The notes: a model not told the origin generated them from the letters alone. Shown: positions 18,152 to 26,795, counted from the first letter of the stretch. The stretch is 64,000 nt of DNA from Streptomyces formicae (GCF_002556545.1 NZ_CP022685.1:9340001-9404000), one strand, 5' to 3'. Program-made: numbers and translations.

Positions 18152-19476
18152 CGGCGGGCTCCAAGGTGTCGTCCGTGCGGGGCGGCGGAGTGATCGCGGG
18201 GCGGCGTGGCGGCCGGGGGCGGCGCGGAGGCGGCGGCGAGGAAGTCGGGGCCGCCGAAGTTCCCCGACTTGAGCAGCAGTGCGGCCGGGGTGCCGGACGT
18301 CGGGCGTATCCAGGGCACGCCGGGCGCGGCGGCCCTGCCGATCCAGCCGCCGCGGACGCCGAGCGCGGCCACCACGGCGCCCGACGTCTCACCGCCCGCC
18401 GCGATCACGCGCCGCACCCCGCGCGCCACGAGTCCGACGGCGATCCGTCCGGTCGCCTCCTCCAGCACGGTGGCGGCTCGCTCGACCCCCAACGCCTGCT
18501 GAATCGCGTGCAGGTGAGAAGGCGGGACGGAGGAGTGGAAGACGGGCGCCCCGAGGGGCGCGGCGGGTGGCAGTGCGTCGTACCAGTCGAGCGCGCGCCC
18601 TGCCAGCGCCGCCGGGTCGGGCTCGGCGACGGGATCGAGCCGGTGCACCGGACGCCCCAGGGCCCGCAAGGCGTCGAGCTGCTCCAGGGTGCGCGCCGAG
18701 CAGCTCCCGCACAGGACGGCCGCGGGCCAGCAGTCCAGCGGATCGCCGTCCTCGTCCGCGTCCGGAGCCTCGTCCGCGACGGCGTGCGCGAGCCCCGCGG
18801 CGAGACCGGCCGCTCCCGCCGTCAGCGGTGCGTCGGCGGCGGCCCGGCCGAGCGTGCGCAGATCGTCCTCGGTCAGCGCGTCGGCCAGCAGATAGCGGTC
18901 CCCGCGCCCCAGGGCATCGGCGATCGCCGCACGCACGGCTTCGGTGCCCGCGCGTACGGTGTCCCACCGCACGAGACCGACGTGACGCTCGGTCTGGGCC
19001 CGCAGCAGCCGAGGCAGCGACGAGTCCCGCATCGGCGTCAGGGGGTGGTCACGCATCGGGGACTCCGCCAACGGCACGCCGTTCACGAAGAGGTGACCCT
19101 CGTACTGCGTGCGGCCGTGCCGCGGCGAACTGGGCGTCAGGAGCACCGTCGGCACGTCCAGGGCGTCCGCGAGGGCGTCCAGGACGGGCCCGATGTTCCC
19201 TTTCGCGGTGGAGTCGAAGGTCGAGCAGAACTTGAAGTAGACCTGCCGCACGCCGTGTTCACGCAGTCGGCGCAGAGCCGCGAGGGATTCCTCCACGGCA
19301 CTGTCGGGCCGCGCCATCCGGCTCTTGAGCGCGACGACGACGGCCTCGTGCTCGCCGGGGGGTGCCACATCGGCGCCCGGCACCCCGAAGTACAGGACGG
19401 TGCGCAGCCCGCTCTCGCGCAGCGCGAGCGCCACATCGCCGGCACCGGTGACATCGTCGGCGATCACTCCGAGCAC
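18148..19476 (-). CDS. otnK: Four-carbon acid sugar kinase (3-oxo-tetronate 4-kinase)
   Basis: A 442-residue DUF1537-type kinase that phosphorylates 2- or 3-oxo-tetronate at C4. The GTG at 19476 has GGAGG six bases upstream, inside the end of the previous gene. Family hallmarks are the N-terminal LGVIADDVTGAGDVALAL, the substrate segment FKFCSTFDSTAKGNIGPVLD, and the C-terminal nucleotide motifs IAAGGETSGAVVAALG and LLLKSGNFGGPDFL. Length is close to the usual 420. It overlaps the aldolase gene (ATGA), consistent with consecutive pathway steps. The last 40 residues after GGPDFL are a low-complexity tail not found in typical members. Confidence 0.92.
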   Translation of the reverse strand: MLGVIADDVTGAGDVALALRESGLRTVLYFGVPGADVAPPGEHEAVVVALKSRMARPDSAVEESLAALRRLREHGVRQVYFKFCSTFDSTAKGNIGPVLDALADALDVPTVLLTPSSPRHGRTQYEGHLFVNGVPLAESPMRDHPLTPMRDSSLPRLLRAQTERHVGLVRWDTVRAGTEAVRAAIADALGRGDRYLLADALTEDDLRTLGRAAADAPLTAGAAGLAAGLAHAVADEAPDADEDGDPLDCWPAAVLCGSCSARTLEQLDALRALGRPVHRLDPVAEPDPAALAGRALDWYDALPPAAPLGAPVFHSSVPPSHLHAIQQALGVERAATVLEEATGRIAVGLVARGVRRVIAAGGETSGAVVAALGVRGGWIGRAAAPGVPWIRPTSGTPAALLLKSGNFGGPDFLAAASAPPPAATPPRDHSAAPHGRHLGARR

Positions 19477-20102
19477 GACGCACCTCCCCGCTCGATCTCG
19501 GCGCGCAGGGCACGGGCAGCCGCACGCGGCCCCGCGTGGACCGGCACACCGAGCGCGGACGACAGCTCGTCGGCCCTCGGCGCGAGCGAGTACTGGGCGA
19601 GGAGCACGGCGTCCGCGCCCGCCGTATCGGGGAGTCCACCCGGGGCGACGACCTGTCCGACGGCCTCGACGGGGGAGTGGGCCGCACGCGCGGCGGCGCG
19701 GAAGCGGGACAGCGAATCGTCGAGGGCCGCCTCGAACGAGGCCAGGACGAGGACCCGTTGGTGACCACCGGCGAGCGCCGCTTCGAAGGCCGCCGCGTCC
19801 GCCGCGAGCACCGGGACACCCTCGTCGGCGCGCTCCGCGAGGGGCCCGTACAGCGAACACGTCAGGAGCACACCGTGGGCGCCGCCGCGCACGGCGTACG
19901 CGATGAGCCGTCGCATCCGGTCGGCGAGTGCCGGGGTGAGGCCGCCCTGCGCCGCGGCGTCGGTGAGCAGCGCGTCGTCGAGGAGGTTCCACGGCTCGGC
20001 CGCAGGGAAGGCGTCGGCGAGCCCGGCGACCGCCGGTCCCGTCGCGGCGGGAGTGGCGCTGATCAACGCGATGCGGGGACGGTACGAGGCGGTGTCGCTC
20101 AT
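19464..20102 (-). CDS. Asp/Glu racemase-like protein with a single catalytic Cys
   Basis: A 212-residue protein with the Asp/Glu/hydantoin racemase-like fold (RIALISATPAATGPAVAGLA). The first catalytic Cys is present at about residue 82 in GVLLTCSLYGPLAE. In the second half, where canonical racemases carry another Cys, the equivalent segment reads AVLLAQYSLAP with none. It is therefore unlikely to be an ordinary two-base racemase and may act as an isomerase or decarboxylase-like enzyme in the acid-sugar pathway. It overlaps the OtnI-like gene by ATGA, and its last 13 bases contain the otnK start. Confidence 0.75.
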   Translation of the reverse strand: MSDTASYRPRIALISATPAATGPAVAGLADAFPAAEPWNLLDDALLTDAAAQGGLTPALADRMRRLIAYAVRGGAHGVLLTCSLYGPLAERADEGVPVLAADAAAFEAALAGGHQRVLVLASFEAALDDSLSRFRAAARAAHSPVEAVGQVVAPGGLPDTAGADAVLLAQYSLAPRADELSSALGVPVHAGPRAAARALRAEIERGGASCSE

Positions 20103-20977
20103 GCCGTCACCTCCGTGACCCAGCCGAGCCCGGCGGGCGTGCTGCCGTGCGCGGGCCGGTACTCGCAGCCGAGCCAGCCCTCGTAGCCGCCCTCGCGCAG
20201 CGCGTCGAAGACCCGGGGCCAGCGGACCTCGCCGGTGCCTGGCTCGGTGCGGTCGGGCGGGTCGGCGATCTGGAGGTGCCGGGCGTACGGCAGGCAGGCG
20301 CGCACCGTGCGGACGAGATCTCCCTCGGTGACCTGGGCGTGGTAGAGGTCGAGGAGCAGTCCGGTCCTGTCGGCGCCGACGGCCTCCACGACGGCGATGG
20401 CCCGCGCCTGGGTGCGCAGGAAGTACCCGGGCGCGTCACGCTCGTTCTGTGCTTCGACCACGAGCCGTACGCCGGTGCCGTGCGCGCGGTCCGCGGCCCA
20501 GGCGAGGTTGGCGACGTAGGTGGCGAAGGCCCGCTCGGTGCTCACGTCCGGCGGCACGATGCCCGCGAGGACGTGCAGCAGTCCCGCGCCGAGCTCGGTC
20601 GCGTACTCCAGGCCGCGCTCGATCCCCGCGCGGAAGTCCGCGGCACGCCCCGGATGGCAGGCGAGCCCCGAACGCTCCGGCGAACCGGGCTCCCCGGCGG
20701 GGGAGTTGATGAGCACCTGCCGCAGCCCCGCGGTGCGCAGCAGTTCGCGCAGGCGAGGGGCGGGATACGGGTAGGGGGCGGCGTACTCGACCCCGGCGAA
20801 CCCCGCCTCGGCCGCGGCGTCGAAGCGCTGCTCGAAGGGCAGCTCGGTGAAGAGCCACTTGAGGTTGGCGGCGAGCAGGGGGCCGTCCGGGACGCGCAGC
20901 GCGTGCGCGGGCTCCTCGGGCCGGGTCCGCGATGTCGCCGCGGAGCGCTGCGCAGGTATCCGCCCGGCCATCGTCAC
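20099..20977 (-). CDS. otnI: Hydroxypyruvate isomerase-family (OtnI-like) isomerase
   Basis: A 292-residue TIM-barrel isomerase of the xylose isomerase-like/Hyi family. OtnI members interconvert 2-oxo- and 3-oxo-tetronate. Visible landmarks include ANLKWLFTELPFEQRFDAAA, the metal Glu in VRLVVEAQNERDAPGYFL, LLLDLYHAQVTEGDL, and ARHLQIADPPDRTEPGTGEV followed by a C-terminal GCEYRP. The GTG at 20977 overlaps the dehydrogenase stop (GTGA); an ATG two codons later is equally possible. Residues 1-30 are an extension beyond the normal OtnI start. OtnI and hydroxypyruvate isomerase cannot be separated by sequence alone; the otnK/otnC context favours OtnI. Confidence 0.85.
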   Translation of the reverse strand: MTMAGRIPAQRSAATSRTRPEEPAHALRVPDGPLLAANLKWLFTELPFEQRFDAAAEAGFAGVEYAAPYPYPAPRLRELLRTAGLRQVLINSPAGEPGSPERSGLACHPGRAADFRAGIERGLEYATELGAGLLHVLAGIVPPDVSTERAFATYVANLAWAADRAHGTGVRLVVEAQNERDAPGYFLRTQARAIAVVEAVGADRTGLLLDLYHAQVTEGDLVRTVRACLPYARHLQIADPPDRTEPGTGEVRWPRVFDALREGGYEGWLGCEYRPAHGSTPAGLGWVTEVTA

Positions 20978-21996
20978 CGCACCCCCGCTCGCGCCGTCGC
21001 GGGCCCCGGGGCGACGAGATGTTCCGGCGTCCTTCCCGCGAGCACGTCGAGCACCTGCCGGGCGGCCAGCAGGCTGGAGCGCGACCTCGCCTCGGCCGTC
21101 GCACCCGCGATGTGCCCGGTGACCAGGACGTTGTCGAACGCCCGCAGCGGGGAGTCCGGCGGCAGCGGTTCCCGCTCCGTCACATCGAGGGCGGCGCCCG
21201 CGAGCCTGCCGTCGGAGAGCGCGTCGGCGAGGGCCTGTTCGTCGACGATGCCGCCCCGCGCGGTGTTGATCAGATACGCATCCGGGCGCATCCTGCGCAG
21301 CGCGGCGCCGTCGATCAGATGCCGGGTCGACGCGTCGAGCGCGAGGTGCAGCGTCACGAAGTCGGCCTCGCGCAGCACACCGTCCAGGGACAGCGCGGCG
21401 ACACCGGTCTCCGCGAGGAACGCGCGGTCCGGGAGCGGGTCGTGACCCACCACGCGCATGCCGATGGCGAGACCGAGCCGTGCGACGGTCCGCCCGATCG
21501 AGCCCAGCCCCACGACGCCGAGCGTCGCACCCGCCAACTCCCGCCCGCTGGGCTGCGACCAGCCACCCGCCCGTACGTCGGCGACGCTCTGCGGAATACC
21601 CCGCGCGCAGCCGACGAGCAGACCGAGCACGTGCTCGGCGACCGCGATCCTGTTGGCGCCGGGGGAGTGGGTCACGGCGATGCCGAGCCGGGCGGCGGCG
21701 GCCACGTCGACGTTGTCGTACCCGGCACCGCAGCGGCCGACGACCCGCAATCCGGGGGATGCCGCGAGCACGTCGGCCGTGAACGGGTCGGTCCCCGCGA
21801 CGACGCCGACGGGGGCCGCGCGGGCGACGGCGGAGCGCAAGGACCGCTCGTCCGCGCCGTGCCGGTCGGCGGGCCTGGCGAAGAAGGTCCGGAATCCGGC
21901 GTCGCGCAGCAACTGGTCGACCTCGCCGCCGGATTGGAGGTACGCCGTGGTCACCAGCACACACGGGGCGTCGTCACGAGCATCGTCGGCACGCAC
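20974..21996 (-). CDS. D-2-hydroxyacid dehydrogenase, first gene of acid-sugar operon
   Basis: A 340-residue NAD-dependent D-isomer-specific 2-hydroxyacid dehydrogenase. The nucleotide motif is LGVVGLGSIGRTVARLGLAI with the discriminating Asp in VVGHDP, which favours NAD. Catalytic residues are visible as Arg in INTARGGIVDE, Glu in DVTEREPLPP and His in VTGHIAGAT. In known four-carbon acid-sugar pathways the first oxidation uses LtnD-type beta-hydroxyacid dehydrogenases. This enzyme of a different superfamily probably makes the 2-oxo acid directly. The GTG start has AAGGAGG seven bases upstream. It is the promoter-proximal gene, 17 bases from the putative GntR operator. Confidence 0.88.
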   Translation of the reverse strand: MRADDARDDAPCVLVTTAYLQSGGEVDQLLRDAGFRTFFARPADRHGADERSLRSAVARAAPVGVVAGTDPFTADVLAASPGLRVVGRCGAGYDNVDVAAAARLGIAVTHSPGANRIAVAEHVLGLLVGCARGIPQSVADVRAGGWSQPSGRELAGATLGVVGLGSIGRTVARLGLAIGMRVVGHDPLPDRAFLAETGVAALSLDGVLREADFVTLHLALDASTRHLIDGAALRRMRPDAYLINTARGGIVDEQALADALSDGRLAGAALDVTEREPLPPDSPLRAFDNVLVTGHIAGATAEARSRSSLLAARQVLDVLAGRTPEHLVAPGPATARAGVR

Positions 21997-22012
21997 AGGG
22001 ATCCTCCTTGAT

Positions 22013-22035
22013 CCATCGCTATACTATAGCGATGG
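22013..22035. promoter_or_regulatory. 23-bp palindromic operator for the acid-sugar operon
   Basis: A perfect palindrome with 11-base arms (CCATCGCTATA) around a central C lies between the dehydrogenase and the divergent GntR gene, immediately upstream of the operon SD. The adjacent sequence ATAATATAGG may be a partial second site or a -10 box. FCD-type GntR repressors bind such short palindromes, so autoregulation and operon control by the 22145 gene are expected. Confidence 0.7.
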
Positions 22036-22144
22036 GCAAAATAATATAGGATTGCGTCCCGATCAAGAGAGGGGAGGGATCGATCAGGAGCTCGATCAAG
22101 AGGAGGGAAGGGCTGCGCTAAGGTCGGGCCTCGAAGGAGGCACG

Positions 22145-22828
22145 ATGGCTACGACCCGCCCGTCCGCCCGGCAACCCCTGGCCGACAAGATGTACGAGGT
22201 GCTGCTCGGGCAGTTCATGGACGGACTCTGGTCGCCCGGCCAGTCCCTCAACATCGGGGCCCTCACCCGCGAGCTGAACGTCAGTCAGACGCCGCTCCGC
22301 GAAGCCCTCGCGCGCCTCGAACACACGGGCCTGGTCCGGCGCGAGGCGCTCAAGGGCTACCGCGTCGCACCGCTCTTCACCGAGCGCGAGCTGATCAAGC
22401 TGATGGACGCGCGGCTCGTCCTGGAACCCGCGATGGTCCACGAGGCCGCGCGCCGCACCACGCCGGAGTTCCTCGCCGAGCTCAAGGCGAGCATCGACGA
22501 GCTCGAGCACTGTGCGGAGGCGCCGCGTTCGGCATCGGTGCGTGCCTACTGGGCCGCCGACGAGCGCTTCCACCTGCGCATCGCCGCGCAGTGCGACAAC
22601 CCGTTCCTGGAGAGCGCCTACCGCTCCCTCGGCGGCCACGTGCAGCGCTTCCGGCTCTTCACGGAACTGGGCGCGTCGGAGGCCGAGTCACCGGCCAGGG
22701 AGCACACCGCCGTCTACGAGGCGATGGCGGCGGGCGACGCGGAAGGCGCGGCGAAGAAGATGCGTCGGCACATCGAGAACGCCAAGGCGCGCGCCCTCAC
22801 CGACCGCCAAGCGGTGGACGGGGACTGA
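22145..22828 (+). CDS. GntR/FadR-family (FCD) regulator of acid-sugar operon
   Basis: A 227-residue regulator with an N-terminal GntR winged helix (PLADKMYEVLLGQFMDGLWS, then LNVSQTPLREALARLEHTGL) and a C-terminal FCD ligand domain (LMDARLVLEPAMVHEAARR, the metal-ligand-type His in ADERFHLRIAAQCDN, and the late His in MRRHIENAKARAL). The SD GAAGGAGG is five bases from the ATG. It diverges from the seven-gene acid-sugar operon across a 23-bp palindrome, so an acid-sugar intermediate is the likely ligand. Confidence 0.92.
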   Translation: MATTRPSARQPLADKMYEVLLGQFMDGLWSPGQSLNIGALTRELNVSQTPLREALARLEHTGLVRREALKGYRVAPLFTERELIKLMDARLVLEPAMVHEAARRTTPEFLAELKASIDELEHCAEAPRSASVRAYWAADERFHLRIAAQCDNPFLESAYRSLGGHVQRFRLFTELGASEAESPAREHTAVYEAMAAGDAEGAAKKMRRHIENAKARALTDRQAVDGD

Positions 22829-22874
22829 CGGCGGGCGGCGGCCGTCAGTCGTCGGCCGCCGCGGCGCACGGGCG

Positions 22875-24290
22875 TCAGCCGTCGCGGCGCACCCGGGCCG
22901 CCCTGCGCGCCTCGGCGAGCTTGCGGGCCTCACCCGACTTGCGGGACTTGCCGCCCGTGCCGCGCGAGGCGTCCTTGCTGGTGCCGATGCCGCGGAAGGG
23001 CGCGTTGTGGTTCTTGGCCTTCGCCGCGGCGGGCCCGCCGTCGAGCGGGACGCCGGACGGCTTCCTGGCCCCGGTGATCCGGCTCAACTGGGCCTCGCCG
23101 GACCGCACCTTGGTGATGGTCGGCTCGATGCCCGCCTCGCCCATCAGACGGCTCACCTCGCGGCGCTGGCCCGAGAGCACCAGCGTCACCACGCGGCCCG
23201 ACTCACCGGCACGGGCGGTGCGCCCCGCGCGGTGCAGGTAGTCCTTGGGGTCGGTCGGCGTGTCGACGTTGACCACCAGGTCGAGATCGTCGACGTGCAG
23301 GCCGCGGGCCGCGACGTTTGTCGCGACCAGGACGGTGATCCTGCTGCTCTTGAACTGCGCGAGGGTCCGGGTGCGCTGCGGCTGGGACTTGCCGCTGTGC
23401 AGCGCCGCGGCGTCCACGCCGCTGGCCCGCAGATGCTTGGTGAGCTGGTCGACGGAGTGCTTGGTGTCCAGGAACAGCAGGACGCGTCCTTCGCGGGCGG
23501 CGATCTCCGTGATCACGGCGTACCGGTCGGGGCCGTGCACGACCAGCACGTGGTGGTCCATCGTCGTGACCGCGCCCGCGGACGGGTCGACCTCGTGGAC
23601 GACGGGGTCGTGGAGGTAGCGGCGGACCAGGCCGTCGACGTCCTGGTCCAGGGTCGCGGAGAACAGCATCCGCTGGCCGTCGGCGGCCACCTGGTCGAGC
23701 GCCTCGGTGACCTGCGGCAGGAAGCCCATGTCGCACATCTGGTCCGCCTCGTCCAGGACGGTGATCCGCACCCGGCCCAGGCGGCAGCCCTTGCGGTCGA
23801 TGAGGTCGTGCAGTCGGCCCGGCGTGGCCACGACGACCTCGGCCCCCTCGCGCAGCGCGGCGGCCTGGCGGCCGATCGACATGCCGCCGACGACCGTGGC
23901 GAGGCGCAGCCGGAGCGCCTCCGCGTACGGGGCGAGCGCCTCGGTGACCTGCTGGGCCAGCTCCCGCGTCGGCACCAGGATCAGGGCGAGCGGCTGCTTC
24001 GACTCCGCGCGGCGACCCGCCGTACGGGCGAGGAGCGCCAGGCCGAAGGCGAGCGTCTTGCCCGATCCGGTGCGCCCTCGGCCGAGCACGTCCCGGCCCG
24101 CGAGGGCGTTCGGCAGCGTGGCCGCCTGGATCGGGAACGGCTCGCGCACCTCCTGCTCGTCGAGCGTCCGCAGCAGTGCGGCGGGCAGGTCGAGGTCGGC
24201 GAAGGAGGCGACCGGGGGCAGCGCCGGGGTGGCGCTCTCCGCCTCGGCGGCGTCCTCGTGCGAGGTGCTGGTGCGGTCCGCGTCGGTCAT
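22875..24290 (-). CDS. DEAD-box RNA helicase
   Basis: A 471-residue DEAD-box helicase. It shows the Q motif (FPIQAATLP), motif I GRGRTGSGKT, Ia PTRELAQQV, Ib ATPGRLHDL, motif II VLDEADQMCDMGF, motif III SATLDQDVDGLV, motif V ATNVAARGLHV and motif VI YLHRAGRTARAGESG. A basic C-terminal tail (KSRKSGEARKLAEARRAARV) probably adds RNA affinity. The ATG at 24290 has GGAAGG six bases upstream; the open frame extends further but lacks a ribosome site. The role is RNA unwinding in ribosome assembly or cold adaptation, as for related streptomycete helicases. Confidence 0.93.
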   Translation of the reverse strand: MTDADRTSTSHEDAAEAESATPALPPVASFADLDLPAALLRTLDEQEVREPFPIQAATLPNALAGRDVLGRGRTGSGKTLAFGLALLARTAGRRAESKQPLALILVPTRELAQQVTEALAPYAEALRLRLATVVGGMSIGRQAAALREGAEVVVATPGRLHDLIDRKGCRLGRVRITVLDEADQMCDMGFLPQVTEALDQVAADGQRMLFSATLDQDVDGLVRRYLHDPVVHEVDPSAGAVTTMDHHVLVVHGPDRYAVITEIAAREGRVLLFLDTKHSVDQLTKHLRASGVDAAALHSGKSQPQRTRTLAQFKSSRITVLVATNVAARGLHVDDLDLVVNVDTPTDPKDYLHRAGRTARAGESGRVVTLVLSGQRREVSRLMGEAGIEPTITKVRSGEAQLSRITGARKPSGVPLDGGPAAAKAKNHNAPFRGIGTSKDASRGTGGKSRKSGEARKLAEARRAARVRRDG

Positions 24291-24583
24291 GACGAGCCTT
24301 CCGTAGGCGTACGTACCGAGGAAGGCACGGCAGGAACGAGGGGCCGACGCGGGCGGGGATCCGGGCGGGCGGAGCCACCGGGCGTCGACGGTGCAAACGT
24401 CTGAGGCTAACACGGAGTGACAGGGTGGCGGCTCGGTGCAGCGGTGTGCGGGAGTGGCGTACGGGGGAGTGCGAAGACCCGCGTCAGGGCGCCGCCCGTG
24501 CTGCGGCGCCCGGCGAGCCCGTGTCCAGCTCGACGACGACCGCATCGCCCTGCCGGTGCCCGCGCTCCGGGACCGCGAGGCTG
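24291..24583. other. Intergenic region without a recognised gene
   Basis: About 290 bases between the helicase start and the terminator of the terB gene. The first 130 bases should hold the helicase promoter. Nothing matching a conserved RNA or a short gene with a ribosome site was recognised. The part around 24520-24590 has coding-like base composition but no convincing reading frame. Confidence 0.4.
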
Positions 24584-24621
24584 CTCAGGGCCCACACCAC
24601 GGGTGCGGCGTGGGCCCTGAG
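24584..24621 (-). terminator. Hairpin terminator of terB
   Basis: A perfect 12-bp stem (CTCAGGGCCCAC and its complement) with a 14-base loop lies 30 bases past the terB stop codon. Confidence 0.7.
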
Positions 24622-24651
24622 CGCGTCGTCAGATCGGAGACCGAACTCCGG

Positions 24652-25197
24652 TCAGAGACCGAACTCCTGCGGGGAGACGTTGAGCGCGGCGCAGGCCTCG
24701 CGCAGGACCTGCTCCTCGGCCGGGGCGATGTACCCGTCGGCGCCCGCGACGACGAAGCCGGTCTGGACGACCGCCTTGGCCTCCGTCGGCTTCTTCGCCG
24801 CCTTGGCGATCTCCTGCATGGCCTCGGCCTTGCCGTGCTGGAAGTTGGCCGTCAACTGGTCGACGTGCTTGTTGAAGCGCTGCCGCAGCTGCTCCGGCGG
24901 GAAGTTCTGCAGGACGTCGTTCTGCACGATCAGGGATTCCACGTGCTGCCGCTCGGCCGGGTCGACCGAACCGTCGGCGGCCGCGACCAGGGCGCACATG
25001 GCCATGCTCGCGTCGCGGTAGGCACCGCTCTTGAGCTCCGTCTTGAGCGAGGTGAGCTGGGACTTGAGCATGCCCACGAGCTGGGCCTTCGATCCGCCGC
25101 CGGATCCCGAACCGTGCGTACCGTGCCCGCCGGAGCCCCGTCCTCCCTGCGACTGCAGACCCTTGGCCTGGTCCTTGAGCTTGTCCCACATCGCCAT
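24652..25197 (-). CDS. terB: TerB-family tellurite-resistance-like protein
   Basis: A 181-residue protein starting MAMWDKLKDQAKGL. A glycine/serine-rich linker (about residues 18-38) precedes the TerB helical domain (AMCALVAAADGSVDPAERQH near 70-90, then GFVVAGADGYIAPAEEQVLR near 150-170). The two acidic ADGxxxPAE loops are the metal-binding signature of the family. TerB is a cytoplasmic component of the Ter stress-response modules; no other ter gene lies nearby. It is slightly longer than E. coli TerB because of the linker. Confidence 0.88.
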   Translation of the reverse strand: MAMWDKLKDQAKGLQSQGGRGSGGHGTHGSGSGGGSKAQLVGMLKSQLTSLKTELKSGAYRDASMAMCALVAAADGSVDPAERQHVESLIVQNDVLQNFPPEQLRQRFNKHVDQLTANFQHGKAEAMQEIAKAAKKPTEAKAVVQTGFVVAGADGYIAPAEEQVLREACAALNVSPQEFGL

Positions 25198-25268
25198 CCG
25201 TGCCACCTCGGCTACCCGTGTCGTTCCTACGAACGCGCGGCGATCCGCGCGTCCTCTTGGCAACGCCT

Positions 25269-25826
25269 TTACCTGCCGTGAAGTTCCAGGGGGGAACCCA
25301 CCCGCGCCGCGATCGTCCGCGCGCAGGTCAGGGACTCGGCGTGCGTCGTGTCCACCTCCAGGTCGTAGCTCACGCCGTCGTGCGCCAGGCGCGCCTGCGA
25401 CGCGGCCATTCCCTTGGCGCGGTCTCCCCGCGCGACCTCGCGCGCCGAGGCGACCTCGCTGTCGCATCTGACGCCGACCCAGAGCACGTTGAGCTCGCCG
25501 ACGGCCTGCCGCCACCGCTCCTTGCTCGCCGCGCCGCCGAGGAAGACGTCGTCGACGATGACCCGCGCGCCGGACCTGGCCATCGCCACGATCCCCGCCA
25601 TCCAGGCCGCCTCCAGCGCCCGGAAGTCGGCCCCGATGCTCACCCCGCCGTCCGCTTCGAAGCCGATCCCGTCGTCCGACATCTGCATCTTGACGGGCAT
25701 CGCTTCGATCAGCGAGTCGATCCCGAACGCCAGCCAGGGATCCGGGAGTACGTCCTGGAGGCAGCGCACGATTCCTGTCTTCCCCGAGCTGGAACCGCCG
25801 TTGAGAATGATCATCCGAGTCGTCAC
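25269..25826 (-). CDS. Chloramphenicol phosphotransferase-like protein
   Basis: A 185-residue P-loop kinase of the chloramphenicol phosphotransferase family, which can inactivate chloramphenicol by 3'-O-phosphorylation in producers. Walker A is [16 protein letters not shown]. The catalytic-type Asp follows in [12 protein letters not shown], with IVDDVFLGG and a lid-like Arg segment [18 protein letters not shown]. The first codon is GTG at 25826; the ATG four codons later is also possible. It diverges from cobF with 74 bases between. Drug specificity cannot be read from sequence. Confidence 0.85.
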   Translation of the reverse strand: MTTRMIILNGGSSSGKTGIVRCLQDVLPDPWLAFGIDSLIEAMPVKMQMSDDGIGFEADGGVSIGADFRALEAAWMAGIVAMARSGARVIVDDVFLGGAASKERWRQAVGELNVLWVGVRCDSEVASAREVARGDRAKGMAASQARLAHDGVSYDLEVDTTHAESLTCARTIAARVGSPLELHGR

Positions 25827-25900
25827 CGGGTCACAGTAGGGCGGTCATCGGGTGGTGCGCTGCGAATTTCCGGTGGGACGCGCCTGCCAGACTTCAGCCC

Positions 25901-26725
25901 ATGACCACAGTTCAGCCCATGGCCCCGGAGCGGCCCATGACCCCAGAGCGACGCCGGATTCTCGTCATAGGCATCGGCGCGGGCGACCCCGACCACCTGA
26001 CCCTGGGCGCGGTGAAGGCGATCCGCCGGGCCGACGTCTTCTTCGTCGTCGGCAAGGGGCAGGACAAGTCGTCCCTGACGGACCTGCGCCACAGCATGCT
26101 GGAGGAACACGCGCAGGCCCCCTACCGGGTGGTGGAGGTGACGGACCCGAGCCGGGACCGGCGCCCCATGGACCGCTCGGACTACGCCGCCGCCGTCCAG
26201 GACTGGCGGACCCGGCGCGGTGACATCTTCGAGCGGCTGATGCGCGAGGAGATGAGCGCGGGGGAGACGGGCGCGTTCCTCGTGTGGGGCGACCCGTCCC
26301 TGTACGACAGCACGCTCGGGATCCTCAACGACATCGAGGAACGCGGCTCGGTGTCCGCGACCGTCGAGGTCGTTCCCGGCATCACCAGCGTCTCAACGCT
26401 CGCCGCCAGGCACCGCATCCCGGTGAACCAGGTGGGCCGCCCGCTGCACATCACCCCGGCCCGCCGCCTCGCGGACGTGGGCCAGAACGACGACGGCGAC
26501 ATCGTCGTCATGCTGGACGCGCACGAGTCGTTCACCCAGGTCGAGGGGGAGGACGTCTGGATCTACTGGGGCGCCTATCTCGGCACGCCGGACGAACTGC
26601 TCGTCGCGGGCCGCCTCGCGGAAGTGGCTGACCGCATCCGGCACGTGCGGGCCGAGGCGCGTGCCAGGCACGGCTGGATCATGGACACGTACCTGCTGCG
26701 CATCGTGAAGTCGCCGGACGAGTAA
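25901..26725 (+). CDS. cobF: Precorrin-6A synthase (deacetylating)
   Basis: A methyltransferase of aerobic cobalamin synthesis: it methylates C-1 of precorrin-5 with S-adenosylmethionine and releases acetate. The tetrapyrrole methylase motifs are ILVIGIGAGDPDHLTLGAVK, AFLVWGDPSLYDSTLGIL, VEVVPGITSVSTLAAR and WIYWGAYLGTPDELLVAGRL. Three starts are possible. The ATG at 25901 follows a CAGACT box at a leaderless distance, while the ATG at 25937 has GGAG six bases upstream and matches the usual N-terminus better. It is a lone cob gene here, next to a relic of a B12 riboswitch. Confidence 0.92.
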   Translation: MTTVQPMAPERPMTPERRRILVIGIGAGDPDHLTLGAVKAIRRADVFFVVGKGQDKSSLTDLRHSMLEEHAQAPYRVVEVTDPSRDRRPMDRSDYAAAVQDWRTRRGDIFERLMREEMSAGETGAFLVWGDPSLYDSTLGILNDIEERGSVSATVEVVPGITSVSTLAARHRIPVNQVGRPLHITPARRLADVGQNDDGDIVVMLDAHESFTQVEGEDVWIYWGAYLGTPDELLVAGRLAEVADRIRHVRAEARARHGWIMDTYLLRIVKSPDE

Positions 26726-26768
26726 GCCGGTCTCCGGAAGACCCGAGCAAGCCGGTCTCCGGAGGACC
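26720..26768 (+). repeat. Tandem 24-base direct repeat after cobF
   Basis: Two copies of a 24-base unit containing AAGCCGGTCTCCGGA lie at 26720-26743 and 26745-26768, with two mismatches. The first begins in the last codons and stop of cobF. Each unit has short self-complementary parts (GGTCT/AGACC), so it may work as a weak terminator. Two shorter similar units (AAAGTCACCC, then AACGTCACCC) follow. Confidence 0.6.
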
Positions 26769-26795
26769 AAAGTCACCCCTCGCCGGACCAACGTC

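Noticed and set aside
15468..18392. A 974-codon open frame that would fuse the permease to a long arginine-rich N-terminus
   Set aside because: The upstream part is the antisense-like alternative frame of the aldolase gene with abnormal Arg/Pro composition. The GTG at 16817 overlaps the aldolase stop and begins a normal permease.
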